Positions 34,907-43,463 of a DNA stretch of 43,463 nt are shown here, one piece after another (the first letter of the stretch is position 1; every line of letters starts with the position of its first letter). Position numbers and translations under genes: made by a program. The notes beneath the pieces were generated by a model. The model saw only the letters and a list, made by a program, of their open reading frames with translations. It was not told the origin of the DNA and did not search any database. Source of the DNA: Clostridiales bacterium UBA2432 (GTDB lineage: Bacteria; Bacillota; Clostridia; Lachnospirales; Vallitaleaceae); NCBI GenBank assembly GCA_002342805.1, contig DDQW01000052.1, positions 1 through 43,463 on the forward strand, read 5' to 3'.

Positions 34907-36304
34907 ATGAAAATTTTCAACAAAAAATGGAGTACATTATTACTTGTATTTATTCTTATCTTCACCCTTACAGGATGTGGTGGTGGTTCTTCAACAGATT
35001 CAACCACTGACACAACAGATTCAAGCTCATCAAGTGACACAGGGACCGGAGAAACAGAAACTTCACAATTAGGTGCAGACACAGCTGGAGAAGATGCTAT
35101 AGAATTCGATTATTGGACATTTGTTGATTTACATGGTAAACATTTCGAAAAAATGTTAGGTCTATGGAATGAAGCAAACCCAGACCGTCAAATCAAGTTA
35201 AATGTTACTGTGATGCCTTATGATGATATGCACAACAAATTATTAATTGCTGTACAAACAGGTCAAGGCGCTCCTGATATTTCAGATATCGAAGTCGGTC
35301 GTTTCCCTGACTTTATCGCTGGGGCTGAGGTTCCACTTGTAGATTTAACAGATGCTGTTGCTCCGTATGCTGACAAGACCGTAGAATCTCGCTTGGATAT
35401 TTATAGCAAAGATGGTAAAATATATGGATTCCCAACACATGTTGGTGCAACTGTTGCTTTTTATAACACCGAACTCCTTGAAGAAGCAGGCATCGATTAT
35501 ACAGAAATCGTAACATGGGATGATTACAAAGAAGCCGGTATCAAATTATATGAAGAAACAGGAAAATATCTTGGTACAGCAGACACAAGCGCAGGATGGC
35601 AAGCATCAATATTAGCAGCTCAACAAGGTGTTGATTTAACTGATGACCAAGGTAATCCAATGATTAATTCACCAGAGCTCATTCGAGGAATGGAGATGCT
35701 TGTTGATCTTCAAGCAAACAATGTTATTGCAACCATTCCTGGCGGACAACCGGATACGGAAGAAGCAAAAGGCGAATATAACATGGGCAACTATGCTTCT
35801 GCATTAATGCCATTATGGTTTATGTCTCGTTTCACAAATGAAATGACTGACTTAAAAGGAAAAATTGCCATTGCTCCCCTTCCTGTCTTTGAAGAAGGAC
35901 AACCTCGTTCTTTAGGTTTAGGTGGTACAGGTACTGTTGTTACAAAAACTGCAAAAGATATTGAATTAGCTAAAGATTTCTTAACCTTTGCAAAAATCTC
36001 TGACGAAGCCAATATTGAAATATGGAATACATTAGGATTCGATCCTGTCAATACAGACGTTTGGCAAATGGAAGAGGTTACACATAATCCAGATAACGAA
36101 TTCGTTCAATATTTCCAAAATAATCCATTTGATGTACTTAACGAAATAGATGGTGAGATTATGTTAGTAAAATCAACAGCTTCTTCACCAAGTATTAACA
36201 ATATTTGGAATACAATTACAACAAATGAGATTTTTGAAGATGGTCGTGATGTAACTGAAGCATTAAACGAAGCTCAAGAACTTATCGAACAAGATTTACA
36301 ATAA
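34907..36304 (+). CDS. sugar ABC transporter substrate-binding lipoprotein
   Basis: About 465 residues. A lipoprotein signal (KKWSTLLLVFILIFTLTGCG, lipobox LTGC with C24) is followed by a Ser/Thr/Asp-rich linker (25-60), then a family 1 extracellular binding domain. Sequences such as DYWTFVDLHGKHFEKMLGLW, LNVTVMPYDDMHNKLLIAV and KIYGFPTHVGATVAFYN resemble the AraN/oligosaccharide-binding group. The exact sugar cannot be read from sequence. AAGGAGG lies 9 nt before the ATG at 34907; a longer in-frame start at 34838 has no such site. Two permease genes follow, and no ATPase gene is near. Confidence 0.93.
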   Translation: MKIFNKKWSTLLLVFILIFTLTGCGGGSSTDSTTDTTDSSSSSDTGTGETETSQLGADTAGEDAIEFDYWTFVDLHGKHFEKMLGLWNEANPDRQIKLNVTVMPYDDMHNKLLIAVQTGQGAPDISDIEVGRFPDFIAGAEVPLVDLTDAVAPYADKTVESRLDIYSKDGKIYGFPTHVGATVAFYNTELLEEAGIDYTEIVTWDDYKEAGIKLYEETGKYLGTADTSAGWQASILAAQQGVDLTDDQGNPMINSPELIRGMEMLVDLQANNVIATIPGGQPDTEEAKGEYNMGNYASALMPLWFMSRFTNEMTDLKGKIAIAPLPVFEEGQPRSLGLGGTGTVVTKTAKDIELAKDFLTFAKISDEANIEIWNTLGFDPVNTDVWQMEEVTHNPDNEFVQYFQNNPFDVLNEIDGEIMLVKSTASSPSINNIWNTITTNEIFEDGRDVTEALNEAQELIEQDLQ

Positions 36305-36323
36305 GATATACCAAAATACAGTG

Positions 36324-36360
36324 AACGCTGTCCATATACTTTTGTATATGGACAAGCGTT
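36324..36360 (+). other. strong intergenic RNA hairpin after the binding-protein gene
   Basis: Stems of 10 bp (GTCCATATAC/GTATATGGAC) and 6 bp (AACGCT/AGCGTT) with one bulged A and a TTTT loop. No long T-run follows, so it is more likely an mRNA stabiliser or a partial terminator. Such hairpins commonly raise binding-protein levels above permease levels. Confidence 0.6.
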
Positions 36361-36384
36361 TCATTGTAAGAAAGGAGATTCAAT

Positions 36385-37290
36385 ATGATTAAGCTTAAAC
36401 GTTTTCTACATTCACAAAAATATGCTCCGTATATCTTTATTCTCCCATTTGTTATTATTTTTCTAATCTTTTGGTTGTTTCCTCTACTCAATTCATTTCG
36501 AATGAGTTTTCAAGATCAAATGTTAGGTCAAGAACCCATCTGGATTGGATTTGATAATTACAAAAAACTAATGAATGATACTGTGTTTGTAAAGGCTGTT
36601 ACTAACAGCGTTATATATATGGCAGCTACTTTGCTATTGCTTATACCTTTTCCAATGTTATTTGCAGTATTACTTGACAGCAAATATATGAAGTTACGCG
36701 AATTTTTTAAATCATCTTTTTTTGTTCCTGCCTTAACCTCAGTTGTTGTTGCCGGGACCATATTCCGCTTAATGTTTGGAGAAATGGAAGGTTCCCTTAT
36801 GAATACCTTTCTTGCAAATTTCAATCTTGGTCCATTTAAATATTTGAAGGATCAAACCTTAAGTCGAATTGCACTATTAGCTTTAGCTTGTTGGCGATGG
36901 ACCGGTGTTAATATGTTGTACTTTTTAGCAGGACTTAATGCTATTGACAAAGAATACTATGAAGCTGCAGCTATCGATGGCGCTACTGCTTTCCAACGTT
37001 TTAAAAACATTACTGTTCCGCTCATCAAACCAACAACAGTTTATGTATTAACCATTAGTATTTATGCAGGTTTAGCAATGTTTACCGAAAGTTTGATGCT
37101 CTTTAACGGAAACAACTCCCCCAAAAATATTGGACTTACCATCGTTGGGTACTTATACCGTCAAGGTATTGAGAAAAACCGTTTAGGCTATGCCGCTACC
37201 GTTGGTATTTTCCTTCTTATTGTTGCTATGACGATTAATTTAACACAACTCAAACTTACAGGTACATTTAAGAAGGAGGGAAGTAAATAA
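36385..37290 (+). CDS. sugar ABC transporter permease (MalF/AraP-like)
   Basis: A 301-residue inner-membrane subunit with six predicted helices, beginning YIFILPFVIIFLIFWLFPL. The EAA loop that docks the ATPase is YEAAAIDGATAFQRFKNITV followed by PLIKP, near residues 190-215. It is typical of the first permease in oligosaccharide importers. AAAGGAG lies before the ATG. It overlaps the second permease by one base (TAATG), so the two are translationally coupled. Confidence 0.93.
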   Translation: MIKLKRFLHSQKYAPYIFILPFVIIFLIFWLFPLLNSFRMSFQDQMLGQEPIWIGFDNYKKLMNDTVFVKAVTNSVIYMAATLLLLIPFPMLFAVLLDSKYMKLREFFKSSFFVPALTSVVVAGTIFRLMFGEMEGSLMNTFLANFNLGPFKYLKDQTLSRIALLALACWRWTGVNMLYFLAGLNAIDKEYYEAAAIDGATAFQRFKNITVPLIKPTTVYVLTISIYAGLAMFTESLMLFNGNNSPKNIGLTIVGYLYRQGIEKNRLGYAATVGIFLLIVAMTINLTQLKLTGTFKKEGSK

Positions 37291-38144
37291 TGTCTAAACT
37301 TTCAAAAAAAACAACAAAAGAAAAAGGGTTTAGCCTTTTACTCATTCTTTTCTTTACTGTGCTATTTATCATCATCATGTTACCCTTTTATGCTGTAACC
37401 CTTGCTTCGTTTAAGCCTGGCGAAGATTTAATTCGTTATGGACTTAACTTACGTTTTGACTTAAATATTATGAGTTTTAATAACTTTATCTTTTTATTTA
37501 CCGGAGACCATTCCTACTTTACCTGGTTTAGAAATAGTATGTTCCTAACCATTGTGCAGGTTGCTTTAACTTTATTTGTAAGTGCATTTGTTGCTTATGG
37601 GTTCGCAGCTTATGAATTCAAAGGAAAAACTCCACTATTCATTTGCGTACTACTCATTATGATGGTTCCATTTGAAATATTGCTATTGCCCTTATATAAG
37701 TTAATCTTTGATTTAAGACTAATGAATACATATACCGCTATTGTGTTACCGGGTATAGCCAATGCAGGTACAATTTTCTTTTTCCGCCAGTACCTTCGAG
37801 GCATTCCAAAAGCCATTATCGATTCAGGTCGTGTTGATGGAGCTACCGAATATGGTATATTCTTTCGCTTAATTATACCTGTGATGAAACCATCTTTTGC
37901 CGCAATGGCAATACTCAATGGTATGAATAGTTGGAATAATCTCTTATGGCCCTTTATGGTCCTTGGTGATGGCGAAAAATTCACATTACCGATTGGTTTA
38001 AAAACACTGCTCACACCTTATGGTAACAATTACGATTTACTTATCGTTGGTTCTTTCTTTGCAATATTACCCATATTTCTCTTATTTCTCGCTTTCCAAA
38101 AATACTTTATTGGTGGTTTGACTGCTGGTGCTGTAAAAGGATAA
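37290..38144 (+). CDS. sugar ABC transporter permease (MalG/AraQ-like)
   Basis: A 284-residue inner-membrane subunit. The first helix is LLLILFFTVLFIIIMLPFYA. The EAA loop is SGRVDGATEYGIFFRLIIPV then MKPSF, near residues 180-205. The C-terminus (FLAFQKYFIGGLTAGAVKG) is the standard ending of MalG-type permeases. GGAGGG precedes the ATG. It closes the operon and is followed by a strong terminator. The energising ATPase must be encoded elsewhere, probably a shared MsmX/MsiK-type subunit. Confidence 0.94.
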   Translation: MSKLSKKTTKEKGFSLLLILFFTVLFIIIMLPFYAVTLASFKPGEDLIRYGLNLRFDLNIMSFNNFIFLFTGDHSYFTWFRNSMFLTIVQVALTLFVSAFVAYGFAAYEFKGKTPLFICVLLIMMVPFEILLLPLYKLIFDLRLMNTYTAIVLPGIANAGTIFFFRQYLRGIPKAIIDSGRVDGATEYGIFFRLIIPVMKPSFAAMAILNGMNSWNNLLWPFMVLGDGEKFTLPIGLKTLLTPYGNNYDLLIVGSFFAILPIFLLFLAFQKYFIGGLTAGAVKG

Positions 38145-38162
38145 GGCGAATGAATAAGGTTA

Positions 38163-38209
38163 AAAAGAAAGCGATACTTGGAAAATTACAAGCATCGCTT
38201 TCTTTTTTT
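38163..38209. terminator. bidirectional intrinsic terminator between the sugar operon and ilvB
   Basis: AAAGAAAGCGAT (38164-38175) pairs perfectly with ATCGCTTTCTTT (38194-38205), with an inner CTTG/CAAG pair. T-runs follow on both strands (seven T on plus, five on minus), so it serves both convergent operons. Confidence 0.85.
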
Positions 38210-38222
38210 ATCTGTTTTACAA

Positions 38223-39878
38223 TTATTCTGTTATTAGTTCGTCGATAGCAGCACCCGGAGCAACCATTGGATAAACCATTTCATCCATATGTATAACACA
38301 ATTAATAATAACCGGACCCTCTATAGCCAAAGCTTCTTTTAGTTTCATTTCTACATCTTCTTTTTTATCAATAGTTACACAGGAGACACCAAATGCATCA
38401 GCCAAACTATTATAATTGATATCATCTAAATGAGTAAATGAATAACGCTGATCATAGAAAATGGTCTGCCATTGTCTAACCATCCCTAATACATTATTAT
38501 TAATAACAAGTACCTTTATGGGCAGTTTATACCTAGCTGCTGTTATCATTTCATTCAGATTCATTCTAAAACTTCCGTCACCCGCAATATTCACGACTGT
38601 TTTATCCATATTTCCTGCTTGAGCACCAAGCGCTGCTCCTGTACCATATCCCATCGTTCCTAAACCTCCGGACGTCAAGAAATATCGTGGATCTTTAAAT
38701 CGATAATACTGCGCCGCCCACATCTGATGTTGCCCAACTTCCGTTGTAATAATCGCATCACCACCTGTGATTTCATACAGTTTTTCAATCGTGTATTGTC
38801 CTGTTAACCCTTCCGGATAAACAAGCGGATAGGTTTTATGAATCGTATCTATTTCATCCATCCATTCATCATGATTCTGCTGCTGTAACTTTTCATTTAA
38901 AGCCATTAAAACTTCTTTCACGTCACCAATAATATCTTGGTCAACATTGACGTTTTTATTGATTTCAGCAGGGTCAATATCGATGTGAATAACTTTTGCA
39001 TTTTGTGCAAATTTATCGGTATTGCCTGTAACACGATCACTGAACCTAGCACCAATGGCTATAAGCAAATCACACTTTTGAACACCAATGTTAGATGCTT
39101 TTGTTCCATGCATTCCAATCATTCCTGTATAAAAGGGATGTTGCCCGGGAAAACCGCCCATTCCCATTAAACTACAGGTAACCGGCGCTTGAATTTTCTC
39201 TGCAAATTCAACCATCTCATCTTTTGCATTAGAAATAACAACACCACCACCTGCAAAAATATATGGTTTCTCTGATTCATTGATCAGTCTAATTGCTTCA
39301 TCAATATCACGTGGGTTAATCGCTTCTGTACTCTTAATAATCGGTGCCGGTTTTTGATATGTATAGTCCGCTGTGTTAATTGAAACATCTTTGGGAATAT
39401 CAATTAGAACCGGTCCCGGCCGACCGGATTGAGCTATTTGAAATGCTTCTCGAACAATATTAGCTAAGTCCTTTACATCTTTAACAATATAATTATGTTT
39501 GGTTACGGGCGCAGTTATACCTGCAATATCAACTTCCTGGAAACTATCGCGACCTAATAAGCCAACCGGAACATTTCCCGTAATCGCCACCATCGGAATT
39601 GAATCCATGTGTGCGGTCGCAATACCTGTAACTAAGTTTGTCGCTCCAGGGCCTGAAGTTGCAATACACACGCCCACTTTTCCTGTTGAACGCGCATAAC
39701 CATCGGCCGCATGCGAGGCGCCTTGTTCATGTGAAGTTAAAATATGTTGAAAATGATCAAGCTGACGATATATTTCATCATAGATGTAAAGAACAGCACC
39801 TCCCGGAAAACCGAAAATTGTATCGACACCTTGTTCTTTTAAACATTCTAATAATATTTGAGATCCTGTTAATTCCAT
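38223..39878 (-). CDS. ilvB: acetolactate synthase, large (catalytic) subunit
   Basis: A ThDP- and FAD-dependent enzyme that condenses pyruvate with pyruvate (valine, leucine) or 2-oxobutanoate (isoleucine). 551 residues. The catalytic Glu is in TSHEQGASHAADGYARSTGK; the ThDP/Mg motif is NIAGDGSFRMNLNEM with VINNN. GVCIATSGPGATNLVTGIA and YYRFKDPRYFLTSGGLGTMG are conserved in AHAS. The C-terminus is APGAAIDELI, usual for biosynthetic AHAS rather than catabolic AlsS. GGAGG lies before the ATG. No small subunit (ilvN) follows; ilvB is last in the operon and ends at a terminator, so ilvN must lie elsewhere. Confidence 0.95.
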   Translation of the reverse strand: MELTGSQILLECLKEQGVDTIFGFPGGAVLYIYDEIYRQLDHFQHILTSHEQGASHAADGYARSTGKVGVCIATSGPGATNLVTGIATAHMDSIPMVAITGNVPVGLLGRDSFQEVDIAGITAPVTKHNYIVKDVKDLANIVREAFQIAQSGRPGPVLIDIPKDVSINTADYTYQKPAPIIKSTEAINPRDIDEAIRLINESEKPYIFAGGGVVISNAKDEMVEFAEKIQAPVTCSLMGMGGFPGQHPFYTGMIGMHGTKASNIGVQKCDLLIAIGARFSDRVTGNTDKFAQNAKVIHIDIDPAEINKNVNVDQDIIGDVKEVLMALNEKLQQQNHDEWMDEIDTIHKTYPLVYPEGLTGQYTIEKLYEITGGDAIITTEVGQHQMWAAQYYRFKDPRYFLTSGGLGTMGYGTGAALGAQAGNMDKTVVNIAGDGSFRMNLNEMITAARYKLPIKVLVINNNVLGMVRQWQTIFYDQRYSFTHLDDINYNSLADAFGVSCVTIDKKEDVEMKLKEALAIEGPVIINCVIHMDEMVYPMVAPGAAIDELITE

Positions 39879-39891
39879 AAGCGTTCCTCCT

Positions 39892-41550
39892 TTATTTAAG
39901 TACCGCTCCTGTGCTAGCTGAGGTTACCAACTTTGCATACCTTGCAACATAACCTGTTTTAATTTTTGGTTCAAGTGGAACAAAGCTTTCACGACGCTTT
40001 GCTAATTCTTCATCAGTAACGTCAAGCTCAATTGTATTATTTAAGATATCAATAGCAATCATATCCCCTTCATAGACTAAGCCTATATTTCCGCCTTCTG
40101 CAGCTTCTGGGGACACATGGCCAATAGCAGCTCCTCGTGTTGCTCCACTAAAACGTCCGTCGGTAATTAAAGCAACTTGTTTATCTAAGTTCATACCGGC
40201 AAGTGCAGAAGTTGGTGATAGCATTTCACGCATTCCCGGACCACCTTTTGGCCCTTCATAACGAATAACAACCACATCACCCGCAACAATTTTTTTGGCA
40301 TAAATCGCTTTGATTGCATCTTCTTCTGAGTCAAAAACTCTCGCCGGTCCTTTGTGTTGAAGCATTTCTTCTGCGACCGCGGATTTTTTAACGACGCATC
40401 CATCTGGAGCGATATTACCGCGTAAAACAGCAATCCCTCCGGATAAACTATAGGGTTGATCAATGGGGCGAATAACATTTGTATCTTTATTAACCGCAAA
40501 TTTTATATTTTCTTCAATAGTTTGGCCATTTACTGTCATCAGCGAAGTATTTACCAAGTCTTTTTTAGCTAATTCTTTTAAAACGGCTTGTATTCCACCT
40601 GCCGCATATAAGTCTTGTATATGATAGGGTCCTGCCGGTGCTAATTTACATAAGTTTGGTGTTGTTTGGCTAATTTCATTGGCCAAAGCAAGGTCAAGTG
40701 GGACTCCAGCTTCGTATGCAATAGCAGGTAAGTGCAACATGGTATTTGTCGAACATCCGAGTGCCATATCGACCGTAAGGGCATTTCTAAAGGCTTCAGG
40801 GGTCATGATATCTCGAGGACGAATATTTTTTTCGAACATTTCCATAACTTTCATTCCCGCTGTTTTTGCTAAGCGAACACGTTCAGCATATACGGCTGGA
40901 ATCGTTCCATTTCCAGGAAGCCCCATTCCAATCACTTCCGTTAAACAATTCATAGAATTTGCAGTAAACATTCCTGAACACGAACCACAGGTCGGACATG
41001 CATTGTTTTCACATTCAAGCACTTCAGCTTCATCGATTAATCCGGCCTTATAGGAGCCTACTGCTTCAAATACTGAATTCAAATCTAAATGTTTGCCGTT
41101 TTTTTCAAGAGACAGCATAGCCCCACCACTCACAATGACGGTTGGAATATTCACTCTTGCTGCTGCCATTAACATTCCGGGAACTACTTTATCACAGTTA
41201 GGCACCATAACGAGTGCATCAAAACCATGGGCTAAGGTCATGGTCTCAATGGAGTCAGCAATCAATTCCCTTGAAACTAATGAATAATGCATTCCCTTGT
41301 GTCCCATGGCAATACCGTCACAAACGGCAATCGCCGGAAACTGAGCAGGTGTCCCCCCTGCCATTGTTACTCCTGTTTTTACTGCATTCACAATAGTTTC
41401 TAAATGTATATGCCCCGGCACAATATCATTTTGTGAATTAACGATACCGATTAAAGGTCTTTTTAATTCTTCATCTGTATATCCCATCGCCTTTAACAAG
41501 GACCTATGTGGCGCTCTCTCGATTCCTGTTTTAACTTGATCACTATTCAC
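39892..41550 (-). CDS. ilvD: dihydroxy-acid dehydratase
   Basis: An Fe-S enzyme that dehydrates dihydroxy acids to 2-oxo acids in valine, leucine and isoleucine synthesis. 552 residues. Cluster cysteines are in VCDGIAMGHKGMHYS, NCDKVVPGMLMAA and CPTCGSCSGMFTANSMNCL. Further motifs are MALGCSTNTMLHLPAIAYEA and ITDGRFSGATRG. The start codon is GTG, with GGAGG at proper distance. It lies 14 nt after leuB and 13 nt before ilvB on the same strand, so they are cotranscribed. Confidence 0.97.
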   Translation of the reverse strand: MNSDQVKTGIERAPHRSLLKAMGYTDEELKRPLIGIVNSQNDIVPGHIHLETIVNAVKTGVTMAGGTPAQFPAIAVCDGIAMGHKGMHYSLVSRELIADSIETMTLAHGFDALVMVPNCDKVVPGMLMAAARVNIPTVIVSGGAMLSLEKNGKHLDLNSVFEAVGSYKAGLIDEAEVLECENNACPTCGSCSGMFTANSMNCLTEVIGMGLPGNGTIPAVYAERVRLAKTAGMKVMEMFEKNIRPRDIMTPEAFRNALTVDMALGCSTNTMLHLPAIAYEAGVPLDLALANEISQTTPNLCKLAPAGPYHIQDLYAAGGIQAVLKELAKKDLVNTSLMTVNGQTIEENIKFAVNKDTNVIRPIDQPYSLSGGIAVLRGNIAPDGCVVKKSAVAEEMLQHKGPARVFDSEEDAIKAIYAKKIVAGDVVVIRYEGPKGGPGMREMLSPTSALAGMNLDKQVALITDGRFSGATRGAAIGHVSPEAAEGGNIGLVYEGDMIAIDILNNTIELDVTDEELAKRRESFVPLEPKIKTGYVARYAKLVTSASTGAVLK

Positions 41551-41564
41551 CTAAAATCCTCCTT

Positions 41565-42635
41565 TTAGATTTGTTCACATAGTAGACGGCCCATTTCTTT
41601 GGTTCCGACTAATTTACCTCCCGGACTCATAATATCTCCGGTTCTATATCCAGCTGCCAAGACATTTTCAACAGCTTTTTCGATTGCTTTAGCTTCTTCT
41701 TCAAGATCAAATGAATATCGTAACATCATTGCCATAGATAATACCGTCGCTATCGGATTTGCTTTATCTTGACCGGCAATATCCGGCGCCGAACCATGAA
41801 TCGGCTCATACATACCAATTTTACCCTCACCTAAGGAAGCTGAAGGCAACATGCCGATAGATCCTGTAATCATACTTGCTTCATCTGATAGAATATCTCC
41901 GAACATATTTCCGGTAACTATTGTATCAAATTGTTTTGGATTAATAACAAGTTGCATGGCTGCATTATCTACATAAAGATGGTTTAACTCAACTTCCGGA
42001 TAATCTTTTGCCACTTCTAAAACAACTTTTCTCCACAACCTTGAGTTTTCTAAGACATTCGCTTTATCAACACTAGTTAATTTTTTGCCACGTTTCATAG
42101 CAATATCAAAAGCATTCCTTGCAATACGCTCGACTTCTTTTTCAGAATACATCATTGTATCATAGGAATATGCACCATTTTCTCCGGTGCCTTGTCCACG
42201 TTCGCCAAAATATATACCACCGGTTAATTCCCGAACAACCATGATGTCCAGACCTTGGCCAATGATTTCATCTTTAATCGGACAAGCGGCTTGTAGTTCT
42301 TTGTACATTACTGCCGGTCGTAAATTAGCATATAAGCCTAATGCACTTCGAAGTCCTAGTAAGGCAACTTCCGGACGCAAATTCCCGGGTAGATGATCCC
42401 ACTGTGGTCCTCCAACTGCCCCTAAAATAACGGCGTCAGATTTTTTACATACATCAATTGTCTCTTGAGGAAGAGGATGACCGGTCGCATCAATAGCTAC
42501 TCCTCCAGCTAATACTTCTTCATATGAAAAGCTATGTCCATATTTTTCACCAACAATATCTAATAATTTTATTGCTTGATCAACGATATCCGGACCGATA
42601 CCGTCACCTTTAATAACCGCACATTTAAAATCCAT
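41565..42635 (-). CDS. leuB: 3-isopropylmalate dehydrogenase
   Basis: Oxidatively decarboxylates 3-isopropylmalate in leucine synthesis. The same enzyme type handles 3-methylmalate in the citramalate route to isoleucine. 356 residues. It begins VIKGDGIGPDIVDQAIKLL. Substrate and metal sites are in LLGLRSALGLYANLRP, VVRELTGGIYFGERG, DKANVLENSRLWR and NMFGDILSDEASMITGSIGM; the NAD site is EPIHGSAPDIAGQDKANP. GAGG precedes the ATG. The gene starts 23 nt after cimA, which supports a role in making 2-oxobutanoate. leuC and leuD are not in the window. Confidence 0.96.
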   Translation of the reverse strand: MDFKCAVIKGDGIGPDIVDQAIKLLDIVGEKYGHSFSYEEVLAGGVAIDATGHPLPQETIDVCKKSDAVILGAVGGPQWDHLPGNLRPEVALLGLRSALGLYANLRPAVMYKELQAACPIKDEIIGQGLDIMVVRELTGGIYFGERGQGTGENGAYSYDTMMYSEKEVERIARNAFDIAMKRGKKLTSVDKANVLENSRLWRKVVLEVAKDYPEVELNHLYVDNAAMQLVINPKQFDTIVTGNMFGDILSDEASMITGSIGMLPSASLGEGKIGMYEPIHGSAPDIAGQDKANPIATVLSMAMMLRYSFDLEEEAKAIEKAVENVLAAGYRTGDIMSPGGKLVGTKEMGRLLCEQI

Positions 42636-42658
42636 TTTTCTACCTCATTTTCTCTGTA

Positions 42659-43463
42659 TTATATATATTCTTTTGCCCGTTCTTCCAAATCACGTAATAG
42701 TTTAATCTCTATCGAATCAATAAGCGCTATTAAGCTTGCATCAATTACATCTGTTGATACACCAACCGTCGACCATACTTTTTTACCGTCTGTTGATGTG
42801 ATAAGCACTCGAACTTTTGCAGCTGTCGCATCTTTAGAGTCTAATACTCTAACCTTATAATCGGTTAAATGTACTTTTTTCAAGTTCGGATAAAAAGATT
42901 CTAATGCAATACGAAGTGCTTTATCCAAAGCATTAACTGGACCATCACCTTCTGCCGCACTTATTTTCATTTCACCTTCTACTGCAACCTTAACAATGGC
43001 ATACGCACTAAAATTCTCATCTGCAGATGGTTTTTCACCCATAATCTTAAAATACTTCAATTCAAAGAAGGGTTTGTATTTACCTAATTCTTTTCGTATA
43101 ATCAGCTCAAATGTACTCTCTGCACCTTCAAATTGATATCCTTCATGTTCAAGTTCCTTTAATCGTTGCATAAGACTTGATGTTTCAGGTGAGTTTTTTT
43201 CGATTTCAGGAACAATATTTTGCACTTTTTTCAGGAGAAGACTTCGTCCTGCAACTTCACTCATCAAAAAGCGTCGTGTATTTCCAATAACTTCCGGAGA
43301 TAAATGTTCAAAACTACTTGTGTTTTTATTAATTCCATCAATATGCATTCCACCTTTATGGGTAAATGCATTTTTTCCAACAAATCCCATACTAGGATTC
43401 AAAACAATATTTGCAGTTTCTGCAATGAATCTTGCTACAGAGGTTAAATTTTCAATATTTTCT
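42659..43463 (-). CDS. cimA: citramalate synthase, C-terminal part (5' end cut by the window edge)
   Basis: Condenses acetyl-CoA and pyruvate to (R)-citramalate, the first step of the threonine-independent route to isoleucine. About 268 C-terminal residues are present; the frame runs on past the right edge. The end of the HMGL/LeuA-like barrel shows GFVGKNAFTHKGGMHIDGI and VIGNTRRFLMSEVAGRSLLL. GGMHIDGI in place of the SGIHQDG of LeuA points to citramalate synthase (TIGR00977 type). The LeuA-type regulatory domain (about the last 110 residues) has GDGPVNALDKALRIALESFY, so feedback by isoleucine is likely. It heads the visible cimA-leuB-ilvD-ilvB operon; upstream genes lie outside the window. 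Confusion with 2-isopropylmalate synthase is possible but less likely. Confidence 0.88.
   Translation of the reverse strand, partial: ENIENLTSVARFIAETANIVLNPSMGFVGKNAFTHKGGMHIDGINKNTSSFEHLSPEVIGNTRRFLMSEVAGRSLLLKKVQNIVPEIEKNSPETSSLMQRLKELEHEGYQFEGAESTFELIIRKELGKYKPFFELKYFKIMGEKPSADENFSAYAIVKVAVEGEMKISAAEGDGPVNALDKALRIALESFYPNLKKVHLTDYKVRVLDSKDATAAKVRVLITSTDGKKVWSTVGVSTDVIDASLIALIDSIEIKLLRDLEERAKEYI

Noticed and set aside
37610..38014. Open frame of 134 codons antisense to the second permease
   Set aside because: The permease has clear family motifs on the other strand; this frame has none and no start signal.
40679..41053. Open frame of 124 codons antisense to ilvD
   Set aside because: A shadow of conserved ilvD codons, with no independent support.
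1..43463. tRNA, rRNA, CRISPR array, prophage or insertion sequence
   Set aside because: No cloverleaf, regular repeat array, transposase or integrase was recognised on either strand by reading; a tRNAscan or repeat search was not possible.

Overview
The window is a dense, AT-rich stretch of bacterial chromosome. Most genes have strong GGAGG-type ribosome binding sites and several have good sigma-A promoters. The gene set points to an anaerobic, low-GC member of the Clostridia, probably near Lachnospirales: a one-chain clostridial PurL, class III fructose-bisphosphatase, rubrerythrin, a SleB-type spore/cell-wall hydrolase, an M3 oligoendopeptidase, a ClpE-like unfoldase, Lon, and a citramalate synthase operon. 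That placement is inference; there is no rRNA gene to test it. I found no tRNA, rRNA, CRISPR array, phage or insertion sequence, so this looks like core chromosome.

Layout. 1-3656 (-) is purL, cut by the left edge. It is divergent from a LysR regulator (3779, +), which runs tail-to-tail into a zinc-ribbon membrane protein. 5491-9853 (+) is a two-gene unit: a FIST-GGDEF-EAL sensor/c-di-GMP phosphodiesterase and an M3 peptidase. 9866-16858 (-) is a compact seven-gene block resembling a cell-envelope stress module. In transcription order it is an SPFH protein with three zinc ribbons, a TFIIB-like zinc-ribbon membrane protein, a TPM-domain protein (these three resemble Bacillus YdjI/YdjG/YdjH), a DUF4342-like protein, an OmpR response regulator, a sensor kinase and a D-2-hydroxyacid dehydrogenase. 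16951-18799 (-) holds an HD-GYP protein and rubrerythrin, the latter with a PerR-like operator. 18962-22919 has a CDF metal exporter (+), then a flavin reductase-like protein, threonine synthase and a SleB-like hydrolase (all -). 23222-24031 (+) is an unusual AP2/HNH-like protein. 24059-29762 (-) carries the Clp ATPase, Fbp and GlyA. 29950-31173 (+) is an EAL-HDOD protein whose 3' end overlaps that of lon (-). 33600-38144 is a sugar-uptake locus: an ArsR-like regulator divergent from a binding protein and two permeases. 38223-43463 (-) is a cimA-leuB-ilvD-ilvB operon, with cimA cut by the right edge.

Themes. Three proteins carry c-di-GMP-type domains (FIST-GGDEF-EAL, HD-GYP, EAL-HDOD), suggesting active second-messenger signalling. 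Protein quality control is represented by Clp, Lon and the M3 peptidase. Branched-chain amino acid synthesis appears to use the citramalate route to isoleucine. The least explained items are the Ydj-like block coupled to a two-component system, the AP2/HNH-like protein, and the sugar regulator with its palindromic operator candidates.
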